Assembly: GCA_963717385.1 (NCBI GenBank)
Contig: CAVQWE010000026.1
Coordinates: 1-64,000, forward strand
Source: Sva-07 sp963717385
Lineage (GTDB): Bacteria; Actinomycetota; Acidimicrobiia; Acidimicrobiales; Ilumatobacteraceae
Length of the DNA stretch: 64,000 nt
Reading direction: 5' to 3'
Part shown: in pieces, positions 9,883-20,293 of the stretch
How the letters are laid out: the number at the start of each line of letters is the position of its first letter
How positions within the stretch are numbered: position 1 is the stretch's first letter
Program-made: the position numbers and the translations under genes
The notes under the pieces: model-generated
Databases searched by the model: none
Seen by the model: the letters and a program-made list of their open reading frames with translations, nothing else
Told to the model about the DNA's origin: nothing

Positions 9883-11432
9883 ATGAAAGTGGCACTGACG
9901 GTCAACGACTTCCTCCGGCGAGCCGAGCTGGTGTATCCCGGATCGGACTGCGATCGTCGACGAACCCGATCAGCCCGCCGAGTCATGGGGTTCGATCGAC
10001 TATCGCGAGATGGCTCGTCGAGCGAACGCGACTGGCCGCCGGACTCGACGAACTCGGCATCGGTGTCGGCGAGCGTGTCGCGATGCTCAGCCACAACTCG
10101 GCCCGGCTGCTCACCGCACTGTTCGGTGTGTCGGGCTCGGGACGCGTGCTCGTGCCGATCAATTTCCGCCTCGTCGCCGAGGAGGTCGAGTACATCGTTG
10201 CGCACTCCGGCGCCCGGCTGCTGCTCGTCGACCCCGAACTCGCCGACGCGATGGCCGACGTCGAGTGCGAACGCACGCTCGTCATCGGCGCCGAGTCCGA
10301 CGCCGTGCTGATGAAGTTCGACGTCGAACCACAGCCGTGGGACGGCGACGAGGACGCGACCGCCACCATCAACTACACGTCCGGCACCACCGCCCGACCC
10401 AAGGGCGTGCAGCTCACGCACCGCAACCTGTGGCTCAACGCCAGCATCTTCGGCTGGCACATGGGCGTGAACGACCGCGACGTGTACCTGCACACACTCC
10501 CCCAGTTCCACTGCAACGGCTGGGGAATGCTGTACGCGGTCACCGGGATGGGTGCCGAGCACATCATGATCCGCAAGATCGACGGCGCCGAGATCCTGCG
10601 CCGGGTCGAGGAACACGGGGTGACGCTGATGTGCGGTGCACCGGCAGTGCTCAACATGGTGCTCGACGCCGCCGCGACGTGGGAGGCCGACACCGGTCGA
10701 CCGATCCCCGGCCGCGACCGCGTACGCATCGTGGTCGCCGGCGCTCCCCCGCCGACGCGGACGATCGAGCGATGCATGACCGAGCTCGGCTGGGAGTTCG
10801 TGCAGATCTACGGTCTCACCGAAACCACTCCCGTGATCACGATGAACCGCAGCAGGGCCGAGTACGACGAGTTGCCGGTTGCCGAGCAAGCGGCCAAGCT
10901 CAACCGGGCCGGCGCCCCTGTGGTCGGCTGCACGATGGCGATCGACGACCAGGGCGAGATCCTCGCCCGCGGCAACATGGTGATGGACGGCTACTGGGAT
11001 CAGCCCGACCAGACCGCCGCGGCCATTCGCGACGGGTTCTTCCACACCGGCGACGGCGGCATCATCGACGACGATCACTACGTCGTGATCTCCGACCGCA
11101 AGAAGGACGTGATCATCTCCGGCGCCGAGAACGTGTCGTCGATCGAGGTCGAAGACGTCCTGTTCCAGCACCCCGACGTCACCGAGGTCGCAGTGATCGG
11201 CATCCCCGACGAGAAGTGGGGCGAGCTCGTGACCGCACTGGTGGTCACCACGCCCGGAAGTTCGCTCACCGAGGCCGAACTGATCGCGTTCGCGAAGACC
11301 AAGCTCGCGGGCTACAAGTGCCCGAAGAAGATCGAGTTCCGCAACGAACTGGCCCGCACCGCCACCGGCAAACTGCAGAAGTTCAAGCTCCGCGAGCCGT
11401 TCTGGGCCGACCAAGCCCGCCAGATCAACTGA
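9883..11432 (+). CDS. Acyl-CoA synthetase (AMP-forming), two frame breaks
   Basis: ANL-superfamily ligase, 515 aa after correcting an extra G at 9940-9941 and an extra A at 10025-10026. It activates a carboxylic or fatty acid through an acyl-adenylate to its CoA thioester. The P-loop YTSGTTARPKGVQLTHRN, the A5 motif IYGLTETTPV, the A7-A8 region HTGDGGIIDDDHY...SDRKKDVIISGAENV and the A10 lysine in ARTATGKLQKF are all present. The corrected N-terminus reads DRTAIVDEPDQPAESWGSID. Chain-length preference cannot be read. Transcribed with the amidase; a convergent PLP enzyme follows 11 bases later. Confidence 0.88.
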
Positions 11433-11443
11433 CGCCCGCGACC

Positions 11444-12702
11444 TCACTCGAGGGTGGCGTAGTTGGTGCTGCGGTCATCGGTGCGGGTGCCCACCACGGC
11501 AGCGGTGCACTCGGCGAGATCTTCGAGGTACTGGTCGATCGCCCCGGTGTTGGTGTTGCTGATCGTCGAATGCAGATTGTCGGGCGGCCCCTGACGGTCG
11601 TGGTACCAACCCTTGGCGAGCAATGCGTCGCCGAGCGCGAACATGTCGATCTCGGGAGTCGAACTCCGGATCGGACGCCATCGCCACCAGATGGAACTGA
11701 CCGTCGCCGAGCACCCGGATCCCATCGATCGCCGCGACACCGAGCGCGGAACTGGTCGGCGTTGGCCAGCATCTGACGGGTGAGGTCGACGTAGCCGTCG
11801 ACACCGAGATGCGACATCACCGCCCACGCACACGCCATCGGCAGACCCGAGCGGGTGCCCTGCATGTTCGGTGAGGCGTAGAACCCGCCGAGCCAGTCGT
11901 CGAACACGAACGTCTGATACGACCGCGACGCCTTGTTGCGGTGCAGGATCACCGACACACCCTTGGGTGCATAGCCGAGCTTGTGGATGTCGGCCGAGAT
12001 CGTGGTGACGCCCTCGACGCGGAAGTCCCAGGGCAACACCTCACGGCCGAGCATCTCGACGAACGGCAACACGAAACCGCCCATGCACGCATCGACATGG
12101 CAGTTCGCGCCGATCGATGCTGCGAGCGCAGCGATCGCCGGGATGTCGTCTTGCACACCCTGCGGATACTGCGGAGCCGAACCGACGACCAGCACCGTGT
12201 TCTCGTTGCACATCGCGGCCATGGCCTCGACGTCGGCGGTCCAGTCGTCGCGCACCGGCGCCTTGTGGAGCTTCAACCCGAAGTTGTGCGCTGCCTTGTG
12301 GAACGCCGCGTGCGCCGATTCGGCCACGACCATCTCGGGTTCGGTGATGCCTCGCTCGGTCACGGCACGCTCGCGCGCAGCGAGCACCCCGCACAGGATC
12401 GATTCGGTGCCACCGCTGGTGAGAAACCCTGCCACCGCGTCGTCGCCGTGCAGCAGACCTGCAGTCCAACCCACGACCTCCGACTGGATCTGGCCGAGCG
12501 AGGGGAAGGCCTTGGTGTTCAGGGCGTTCTCGTGCAGGTACAGCCGCGCAGCCTGCTCGGCCACCTCGTGCACCAGGGGTCCACCGTCGTAGACCATGCC
12601 GAAGGTGCGGCCGTCGGCCCACTTGACATCGTTGACACGCTTGGCGGTGAGATCACCGATGACGTCGTCGACGGGCCGGCGCTGCTGATGGAGAGGAGCC
12701 AT
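11444..12702 (-). CDS. PLP-dependent lyase/decarboxylase, sphingosine-1-phosphate-lyase-like (two frame breaks)
   Basis: Group II PLP decarboxylase fold, 418 aa after removing extra bases at 11748-11749 and 11662-11663. The PLP lysine is Lys241 in SADIHKLGYAPKGVSVIL, a pattern shared with eukaryotic sphingosine-1-phosphate lyases. CHVDACMGGFVLPF supplies the PLP-pyridine Asp and GFLTSGGTESI the phosphate loop. It may cleave a phosphorylated amino alcohol to an aldehyde, or decarboxylate an amino acid; the sequence does not separate these. No membrane anchor is present, unlike eukaryotic S1P lyase. ATG 12702 is used, with a GAGGAG-type ribosome site just upstream. The acyl-CoA synthetase beside it is convergent. 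Confidence 0.75.
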
Positions 12703-12720
12703 GACCGCCAGTGTCGCGCA

Positions 12721-14842
12721 CTACGCGTCGGCTGGCTGAGACGGGCGGATCGTCCACGCCTCGATGTCATCATCGAGACCCGGCAGCCCGTCGCGGGGTT
12801 CGGCCTGCCACTGCGACCCCAGTGCGTCACCGACGAGCGCCTCGCGGACCGACAGCATCGACCAAGATCTCGCCCTCCCGAGCCAGGGAGGCGAGCGTGA
12901 AGGCAGCACTGACCGGCTCGCCCCACACGCTGAACGTCAGCTGCTGGTGGCCGATGACCCCGCTGGCGACATCGCCGACGGCCAGTCCCGCACGGATCGT
13001 GAGCGCTTGGCCGAACTCGTCGCCGGTGCTCTCGATCAACGCCATCACCGCTGCGGTGAACCCCGCCGCGTCCGCGATGCGAGAATCCGGACGGCCCATG
13101 CCGGCGACGAACAGCGCATTCGTCGTCGACCGACGGACACGCTCGACCCCGAAGGTCTCCACCAGCGTGTCGAGCTCGACGGCGAGGTGTTCGGTGATCT
13201 CGTACACCGTGTCCTGATCGGATCCCGTTGCCTCGGGGATCCCACCGACGAGGAACGAGATCGCCGTTGCGGTGTCGAGGAGGTCGGTGATGTCCTTCTC
13301 GCCTGACCGGACACGCTCGACCAACCGACGCGGGATCACGGCGCCGAGCACTTCGTCGATCTGGGCTTCCTCGTCGACGATCGCCACCTCTTCGGCAGCC
13401 AACCTGCTCGCCACGATCTCGAGTTGGCGCCCCACATCGCCCAGCTCGTTGTTGCCGAGTTCGCCGACACCGGAGGCTGGCTCGCCATTGGCGATACGGC
13501 CGGCCGCATCGACCAACTGACCGAATGGCCGCGTGAGCGAACGCGCCAGCCACCAACCCAGCAGCGCGGTTGCCGGCAACAGCACCGCCATGACCAGCAG
13601 TGTGCTGCGCAGCAGACTGTTCAGACCGGCCGTGGCCTCCGACCGGTCCTGCTCGACGATCACGGCCCAATCCTGGTCGCCGACGCGCACGGGTCCAGAC
13701 GCAGCGAAGGTCCCGTCACCTCGATAGTTCGTGACCCTGCCGACGAAGGTGTCGCCGGAGAGCGCCGCATCGACCGCCGCGTTGTCGACCTCCACCGTGA
13801 GGGCCGCTGATTCCGCGAGCTCCATCTGTGCAGCTGCGGTCTCGTCGCCAAAGCGATCGAGGTGGTCCTGAACGAATGCCTCCGGGTCATCGAGCCAGTC
13901 CCGGGTATCGGTGCGCAACGTGTTGTCGCTTCCGACGAGGTAGATCTCTCCGGTCTCGCCGAGTCCCAGCAGGTCCCACTCCTGCCCGGCTGTCGCCAAG
14001 TCGGTGATCGTTCCGACCGGGATTTCGGCAACGACGGCACCAAGCACCTCGGAGCCCGACCGGATCACGGTGGCGATGAACACCACGGGCTGACCTCGAG
14101 CGGGCACGTAGAACGCTGTATCAGAGATCACGGTGTCGCCGACCGTGGCGCTGGCCAACCCGTCGACCACTTGACCGAGCCCCTCCTCGGCCCATGGCCC
14201 GGTGGTCGCGCTGGTGCCGACATCGATACGTTTCTTCACCGAATACACGACATCGGTGGTGTCGATGTCGAGGAGGAGAAGGTCGCTTGCGCCGATGTTC
14301 TCCATCAACGAGCGCAACAACGGATGATGCTCGGCGTGGGCGGCGCTGTAGGCCGACCCGTCGCCGGCGTCGTCCAGTCGGTCTCGGTCGTCGAACGCAT
14401 CGGGATTCCGCAAGATGTACTCGTACTGGACGAACTGGCCCGCCTCCGACGTTGGGAGCACATCGCCGACCGGAACGTCTTGACCGATCTCCTGCAGCGG
14501 TTCGAACGCCGCCGAATACGCAGCTTCGAGTTCCGCGAGTTGCCCGCCGCTCAGGTCACCGTCGAGATCGTCGTAGCCGTTGGAAAGATCTTCGATGGCC
14601 GTGATCACACTGGGCGTGACGGCGATGGTGGCCACCTCGGCCTGGATTCTGGCCGCACCACGCTCGATCACCTGCACGCGGGTGTCGCGCAACGATCCGA
14701 GTTGCGCTTCGACGCTGTCGGAGATGAGCAGACGAGCGAACAGGTAGTTGAGCCCTGACAGCAGCAGGACCGAAACGAGTGCGACGCCGACGAGTGTCAC
14801 TTCGAGTCGGCGCCGAAGGTCGCTTCGCCCACCCCTGGTCAT
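12721..14842 (-). CDS. Transmembrane receptor with HAMP and degenerate class III cyclase-homology domain (one frame break)
   Basis: 706 aa after removing one extra base near 12854. Layout: short cytoplasmic N-terminus, TM1 (about 15-37), a large extracellular sensor of some 370 residues (CACHE-like by layout, with LLLLDIDTTDVVYS and GETGEIYLVGSD), TM2 (about 412-432), HAMP (LTRPFGQLVDAAGRIANGE), then a cyclase-like domain. In that domain both metal-binding aspartates are replaced (ISFLVGGI and TTNALFVAG), and the transition-state Asn/Arg are missing in VWGEPVSAAFTL. It is therefore unlikely to make cyclic nucleotides and may bind a nucleotide or partner instead. Its start overlaps the stop of the MscS-CNBD channel gene (ATGA), so the two proteins are probably made together. 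Confidence 0.75.
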
Positions 14843-16380
14843 GTCGGCTCCTCAGGCGCGCTGGTCGAGGTGGTCTGCGGTGCTGCAGGATCGACGTCGG
14901 GCCTGACAGCGCTCTCGACGAGGCGTTGGTACCGGCGCACCACACGATCGCACCGTCGGCGCCGCGAGATCGCCAGTTGCTCCAGGGCAGCCGCCAACCC
15001 GGACGAGTTGGTCAAGGCTTCGGCGGCCGCAGCCGACGGGATCCGGACCACCCGGCAGTCGGTTGTCGCAACGACGAAAGCCCGATGATTCGAGTCGGCC
15101 AGTCCGCCGAGCACACCGAGGAGTTCGCCGGAGGTCTGGTCGAGCACATCGAGGTCTCCAGCGTCTTTGACCTGCAGCATGAGACGGGCCTGTCCGCTGT
15201 CGAGGATGTGCAAGCCATCGGCAACGCCAGCGGCAATGATGACCTCGCCGGCTTGGTAGGTCTCGATCGTCGATGCGGCGGCGATCGTGTCGAGGACGTC
15301 GTCGGGAACCTCGGAGAGCAAGGGCGCGCCCAGGAGCGCTCGACGCACGTCGGCCGACGAGACGTGCGATGCGAGCGCTGCTGCCGTTCCATCGAACAGG
15401 TAGAGGTCCTGGGCCGGGTTCGGCAGCGGAACCCCGTGACGATACGACAGGTACCAGACGAGCGACGAGAAGTCGGCTTGGACCTGAGGACGCATCGCGT
15501 AGTCTTCGATCCACATGAAGGCCTGGTAGTCGACGACCGGATCGGCGATGTTCGTCACGAAGACCACCGGAGGGGGATCCGCCACCACGCCGGTCGTGGA
15601 CCGCGCTGCTTCGAGCAGCATTGCTTTGGCTGCAGTCGGAGATGCGGTTCGTTCGATCTGGACGGGAACCATCACCCGGTGGAATCGGGTCGGTTGGTCG
15701 AAGTTCACGATCGTCGCCTTCGAGAGCTGCCCGTTCGGGATGACGACGAGGTCGCCGTTGCGATCGAGGATGCGAGTGCTGCGCCAGTTGACGTCGATCA
15801 CGCGACCCTCGACATCGCCGGACTCGATCCAGTCACCGGCGCTGAAGGGCTGATCGGCGAGCAGCGTGAAACCCGAAGCGATACCGCTGAGCGTGTCCTG
15901 GAGCGCGAACGAGACCACGAGCGAGGTGACCCCGAGGGCGGTCAACGCCGACGAGAGGTCGACGCCCCAGATCCCAGCGAGCAGCACCCACGCCGTGACC
16001 AGGATGACACCGAGCCGTGGGACAGCCAGGAGCAGCCGGGGAACCGCCCGTTTCCCGTCGCGTCGAGGACGATCCGCAATGCTCGTGACCACGACCGCAA
16101 AGGCCGACAGCACGCTCGCCGCAACCGCGATCAGCAATGCCGTACCCAGCAGTCGCAGGAAGGGGTTGTCGGCGCCGACCTCGAAGAGTGTCCGCAGCAG
16201 CAACCACAGGGCAGCCAGTGGAACCACCCACACGCGCAGGGTCGACACTGCCGGACTGAAGCTGGAGTCGCGTTGGCGCAACCGTTCTTCGAGTTCGCCG
16301 GCACCGATGATCAGGGCAGGCAGCACGATGATGACGATCGATGCCACCAGGACATTGGATGCCTCGAACGAGTCGATCAT
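14839..16380 (-). CDS. MscS-family channel with C-terminal cyclic-nucleotide-binding domain
   Basis: 513 aa inner-membrane channel. Four hydrophobic segments (about 10-30, 48-66, 78-100, 118-140) precede the pore helix LGVTSLVVSFALQDTLSG and the MscS beta domain (DWIESGDVEGRVIDVNWRSTRI, NGDLVVIPNGQL). A cNMP-binding fold follows at about 365-480: YQAGEVIIAAGVADGLHIL, then a phosphate-cassette-like segment SGELLGVLGGLADSNHRAF. This is the architecture called bCNG: ion flow gated by tension and/or a cyclic nucleotide. It is overlapped by 4 bases at both ends by genes for cyclase-homology receptors, making a three-gene unit. Whether the cassette still binds cAMP or cGMP is unclear: GEL and an Arg are kept, the rest is loose. 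Confidence 0.88.
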   Translation of the reverse strand: MIDSFEASNVLVASIVIIVLPALIIGAGELEERLRQRDSSFSPAVSTLRVWVVPLAALWLLLRTLFEVGADNPFLRLLGTALLIAVAASVLSAFAVVVTSIADRPRRDGKRAVPRLLLAVPRLGVILVTAWVLLAGIWGVDLSSALTALGVTSLVVSFALQDTLSGIASGFTLLADQPFSAGDWIESGDVEGRVIDVNWRSTRILDRNGDLVVIPNGQLSKATIVNFDQPTRFHRVMVPVQIERTASPTAAKAMLLEAARSTTGVVADPPPVVFVTNIADPVVDYQAFMWIEDYAMRPQVQADFSSLVWYLSYRHGVPLPNPAQDLYLFDGTAAALASHVSSADVRRALLGAPLLSEVPDDVLDTIAAASTIETYQAGEVIIAAGVADGLHILDSGQARLMLQVKDAGDLDVLDQTSGELLGVLGGLADSNHRAFVVATTDCRVVRIPSAAAAEALTNSSGLAAALEQLAISRRRRCDRVVRRYQRLVESAVRPDVDPAAPQTTSTSAPEEPT

Positions 16381-18513
16381 GTCGACGCCTCGCTGTCGAC
16401 AGCGACGCGTTCGAGCGAGCTGACCCCGTCACGATCGGTTGACACCAGTCGGTACGTCGAGGGGAGCCGCGATCGGCACTCGTCGGAGACGAGTACTTCG
16501 CCGCGACGTGCGCTTCGAGCGAGGTCGGCCGCCAGCTGGACCGTGGTGCCCCAGGTGTCGTGGGTGAGCCGAGCCCCACCGGTGAGGCCGACGGTGATGG
16601 GTCCGACGTCGATGCCCGCCCGAATGTACAGCTCTCCGTCGGGGTCGAGATCGCGGAGCATCTCGCACACGTCCAGCACGAAGTCGACGGCTCGTCCAGC
16701 ATGGTCGAGGTGGGGCCGCGTGACTCCGCACGCAGCGACATAGGCGTCGCCGCTGAGCTGCACACGGTCGAGCCCCCGCTCGGCTGCGAGGTCGTCGGCT
16801 TCGTCGACGAAACGATCGAGCAACGTACGGGCGCGATCCGGCGTGCCCGCGGTGACGAGCGTTCCGAGTCCGCCGATCACGACGACCACGACCGTTGCCG
16901 CAGCGACCTGCTCGACGACGTCTCGATCGCCCGCCTCGGCGCGTTCCGCGAGCGACGCAGGGAGCACCCGGCGAAGCAGGGCATGGCGTTCGTCCGCACT
17001 GCGCCGGGCCAGATCGGTTCGCCGACGGAGCGTTCCCAGCATCGTGTCGATGTCGCCGGCGAGTTCGACGAATTCGTCGGCACTGCCGCTGGGCAGCTCG
17101 CGTCGATCGGTCGGTACACCACCGTCGCGAACCAGGCGGAGCCGGGTCGAGATGATGCGCAACGGCTCGAGGAGTCGGTCGGCCCAACGGACAGCAATGA
17201 ACGTCACCACCACGATGAACACTGCGATCGCCACCAGCAGGTTCCGAGTGAAATCGTCGATCGGAGCTCGGATCGTGTCGACGTCGGCTTGGGCAAAGAC
17301 CGCCCAATCGAGCCCTTCGATGTCGATGGCCCGAGTCGCCGACAAGACGTCCTGCCCAACGAAGTTCATCGTCTCACCGACCTCGGGTGGGTCGTCGAAT
17401 GCCGCGTCGACCACCTCGTAATCGAGCGACTGGAAGAGCACCGTGGTATCGAAGTACCTCATCGAGCGGATCTCCGCCGGCGTCGCCGTGCCCGCTGCCT
17501 CGACCTGATCGAGATACGCGGAGCCGGTCTTCGAGGAACAACCTGGCGTCCGAACGCATCCGGTTGTCAGATGCGACCACGTAGGTCTCGCCCGTGGGGC
17601 CGAGCGAACCCCACGTCTGATTGTTGGTCATGATGTCGGTGAGCTCGGCGGGGTCGAACCTGCCGGCGACGAAACCAGCGAGCTCGCCGTCGACGAACAA
17701 CGGACTGCCGACGAACGCGCTGGGCCGGTCGCCGGCCGGCGGGTACGGAGCGAAGTCCCGGACGGCGGCATCGCCGGGCTGTGGGTCCTCCGCGAGGTCG
17801 TCGATGAGCGCCGCGAGCTGTGTTCCGCTCTGCGGGCCGCTGCGCAGGCTGGTGGCGAAGTCGATGTTGCGCGCGGTCGAGTACACCACCACGTACTCAT
17901 CGGGTTCGATCAGGTAGACGTCGTCGAGTCCGACGCGAAACGCAAACTCGCTGAGCGCAGCATCGAGTGGATCGCCGATCTCCGTCCAGTCGGGCAACCG
18001 AGCGGGCGGCAGGCCGGTGTCGAGATCGGGGACGACCAACTCCGCCTGCAACGTGATCGCTGCATCCGAGACCGGGATCAAGCCAGACACACTGACCGGG
18101 CGGCCGCGTGCCTCGGCCAGCTCGGCTGCCACCACCTCGCGGTAGTACGTGTCGACTCGATCTTGGTCGCGTGCACTGGCTGGTTCGGTCCCGAGTTCGT
18201 CGAAGACCGCCGACAACTCGTCGATCGCGGATGCTGGTCGCGGGGTGAGTGCTTGGCCGATCATCGCTCGCTCGAGGCTCGCGATGTATCGCTCGACCCC
18301 GTCGGCGCGTGCTGCGCTCACTGCAGACAACTGATCCTCGATCTCGGTGTCGGCCAGATCGCCGCCTTGGTTGAGCCCGACGATCGAGGTGACCACCACA
18401 GAGACGAGCGCGACGATCACGACCACCAACGCGAGACGGCTCGCTACCGAGACGTTCCTCGCCACCCTCCCGGGAGCATCTCGCAGTCTGTTGATCCGGC
18501 CCGCCACGAGCAC
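16377..18513 (-). CDS. Transmembrane receptor with HAMP and partly degenerate class III cyclase-homology domain (one frame break)
   Basis: 711 aa after removing one extra G at 17520-17521. It has the same plan as the gene at 12721: TM1 (about 27-50), extracellular sensor of about 300 residues, TM2 (LLVAIAVFIVVVTFIAVRW), HAMP (LEPLRIISTRLRLVRDGG), cyclase homology. The first metal Asp is lost (ATVVVVVIGGLG), the second is kept (LSGDAYVAACGV), and the Asn/Arg pair is replaced (TWGTTVQLAADL). Catalysis alone is unlikely; pairing with another cyclase chain is conceivable. This is the first gene of the three-gene unit. Start GTG 18513; a TAGTTT hexamer ends 2 bases upstream of it, so a leaderless message beginning at the in-frame GTG 18507 is also possible. 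Confidence 0.75.
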
Positions 18514-18588
18514 CGAAACTAGCGCTTTCCCGCCGCCCTGGCTGCTTCACCGCGAACCCATGGGGTGTGGCGCGGTACGGTCGATCGG

Positions 18589-20259
18589 GTGAGTGACATC
18601 AGCAGGACCACCACCGTCTACACCGCCCGCTCGATCGTCACGATGGACCCGTCACAGCCGGAAGTCGAGGCCGTCGCGGTACGCGAGGGCAAGATCCTGG
18701 CGGCGGGGTCGCTCGAGGAGTGTGCGAGTTGGGGACCCCACGAGGTCGATCGACGTTTCGACGACCACGTGCTCACCCCCGGGATGATCGAGGCGCATGG
18801 CCACACACTCGAAGGCGCGTTCTCGATGATTCCGTACGTCGGCTGGTTCGACCGGCACCGCGTCGACGGAGGAACATCGCCCGGGATCCGAAGCTACGAC
18901 GCCCTGCTCGACCGGTTGCGCGAACTCGACGACGAGACGCAGGGGTCGTCCGAACCGTTGGTGGTCGGCGGGTTCGATCCGATCTACTTCACCGACGAGG
19001 CCCGCCTCACCCGCGACCATCTCGACCGCGTCTCGACCACCCGGCCGATCTTCGTGTTCCATGCCAGCGCCCACCTCGCAACGGTCAACACAGCGATGCT
19101 GGACCTCCACGAGATCAACCGGGAATCGACCACCCCCGGGGTCGCCCGCGATGCGAACGGCGAACCCAACGGCGAATTGCAGGAGATGCCGGCAATCGCC
19201 CTCGCCCGCTCAGGTGTCAGCGTGATCTTGCGGTTGCTGAACGACCCTCGAGCGATCGAAGCGCTCGGACAGATCTGTGCGAACACCGGCATCACGCTGC
19301 TCTGCGACCTCGCCTCATCGGGCCTGAGCCGACCCGGTGAGCAGAGTCTGCTTCACGACGTTGTCGACCGGCCCGAGTATCCGGCCCGTCTCTTCCAGCG
19401 GCATGTGCATGCACTCCCCCCGGGGAGCACCGACTGGGCCGACGCCGCTGACGCGTTGGTCGAATTGATGGCAGCCGACACCGACAAGCTGCGCAGCGCC
19501 GGGCTGAAACTGGTGCTCGACGGGTCGATCCAGGGCTTCACCGCGAAGATGGGCTGGCCGGGCTACTACACGGGCACCGATCACGGGGTCTGGATGGTGC
19601 CGCCCGAGCAGTTGATCGACATCGCCAAGCCGTTCCACGAGCGCGGCATCAACATCCACGCACACTGCAACGGCGACCTCACGATCGACGCCTGGATCGA
19701 CACCGTCGAGCAGCTCGTGATCCAACACCCCTGGCTCGATCACCGCCACACCGTGCAGCATTGCCAGCTGACGTCGGCTGCCCAGTTCCGACGGATGGCC
19801 AAGCTCGGGATGTGCGCCAACATCTTCGCCAATCACCTCTGGTACTGGGGCGATCAGCACCACGACCTCACCGTCGGTCCCGAGCGGGCGCGACGGATGG
19901 AAGCTGCTGCCACCGCCGAGCGCGAGGGCGTGTCGTTCTCGTTGCACTCCGACGCCAACGTCACCCCACTCGGGCACCTCCACACCATGTGGTGTGCGGT
20001 CAACCGGGTGACCCCGTCAGGGCGGGTACTCGGCGAGAACGAGCGGATCTCAGCGGAGTCGGCGTTGCGCGCGGTCACGCTGGGTTCGGCCTACCAGATG
20101 CACCTCGACGCCGAGTTCGGCACCATCGAATGCGGCAAGGCAGCCGACTTCAGCGTCTTGGAAGCCAACCCGCTCAGTGTCGACCCGATGACGATCAAGG
20201 ACATCGGTGTGTGGGGCACCGTCGTCGGCGGAACCCCGTTCGAAGCCGCCCACGCCTGA
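18589..20259 (+). CDS. Amidohydrolase, YtcJ-like
   Basis: 556 aa metal-dependent hydrolase of the amidohydrolase_3 group. TPGMIEAHGHTLEG gives the first metal histidines, with more ligands in INIHAHCNGD and HRHTVQHCQL, and the final Asp in FSLHSDANVTPLGHL. A lysine ligand candidate is in AGLKLVLDGSIQGF. The usual YtcJ ending GTIECGKAADFSVLEANPL is present, so the gene is complete. The substrate is unknown; relatives hydrolyse N-acyl or formamide groups. GTG 18589 (VSDISRTTTVYTARSIVTMD) is chosen as the start. It is divergent from the receptor/channel unit and convergent with the CobW gene 34 bases downstream. Confidence 0.82.
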   Translation: MSDISRTTTVYTARSIVTMDPSQPEVEAVAVREGKILAAGSLEECASWGPHEVDRRFDDHVLTPGMIEAHGHTLEGAFSMIPYVGWFDRHRVDGGTSPGIRSYDALLDRLRELDDETQGSSEPLVVGGFDPIYFTDEARLTRDHLDRVSTTRPIFVFHASAHLATVNTAMLDLHEINRESTTPGVARDANGEPNGELQEMPAIALARSGVSVILRLLNDPRAIEALGQICANTGITLLCDLASSGLSRPGEQSLLHDVVDRPEYPARLFQRHVHALPPGSTDWADAADALVELMAADTDKLRSAGLKLVLDGSIQGFTAKMGWPGYYTGTDHGVWMVPPEQLIDIAKPFHERGINIHAHCNGDLTIDAWIDTVEQLVIQHPWLDHRHTVQHCQLTSAAQFRRMAKLGMCANIFANHLWYWGDQHHDLTVGPERARRMEAAATAEREGVSFSLHSDANVTPLGHLHTMWCAVNRVTPSGRVLGENERISAESALRAVTLGSAYQMHLDAEFGTIECGKAADFSVLEANPLSVDPMTIKDIGVWGTVVGGTPFEAAHA

Positions 20260-20293
20260 CCAACCCGTTCGGTGACGGTGCGGATGGACCGGG

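Noticed and set aside
11941..12900. Plus-strand open frame opposite the PLP enzyme
   Set aside because: Covers the antisense of the PLP lyase and crosses into the receptor gene; no family features.
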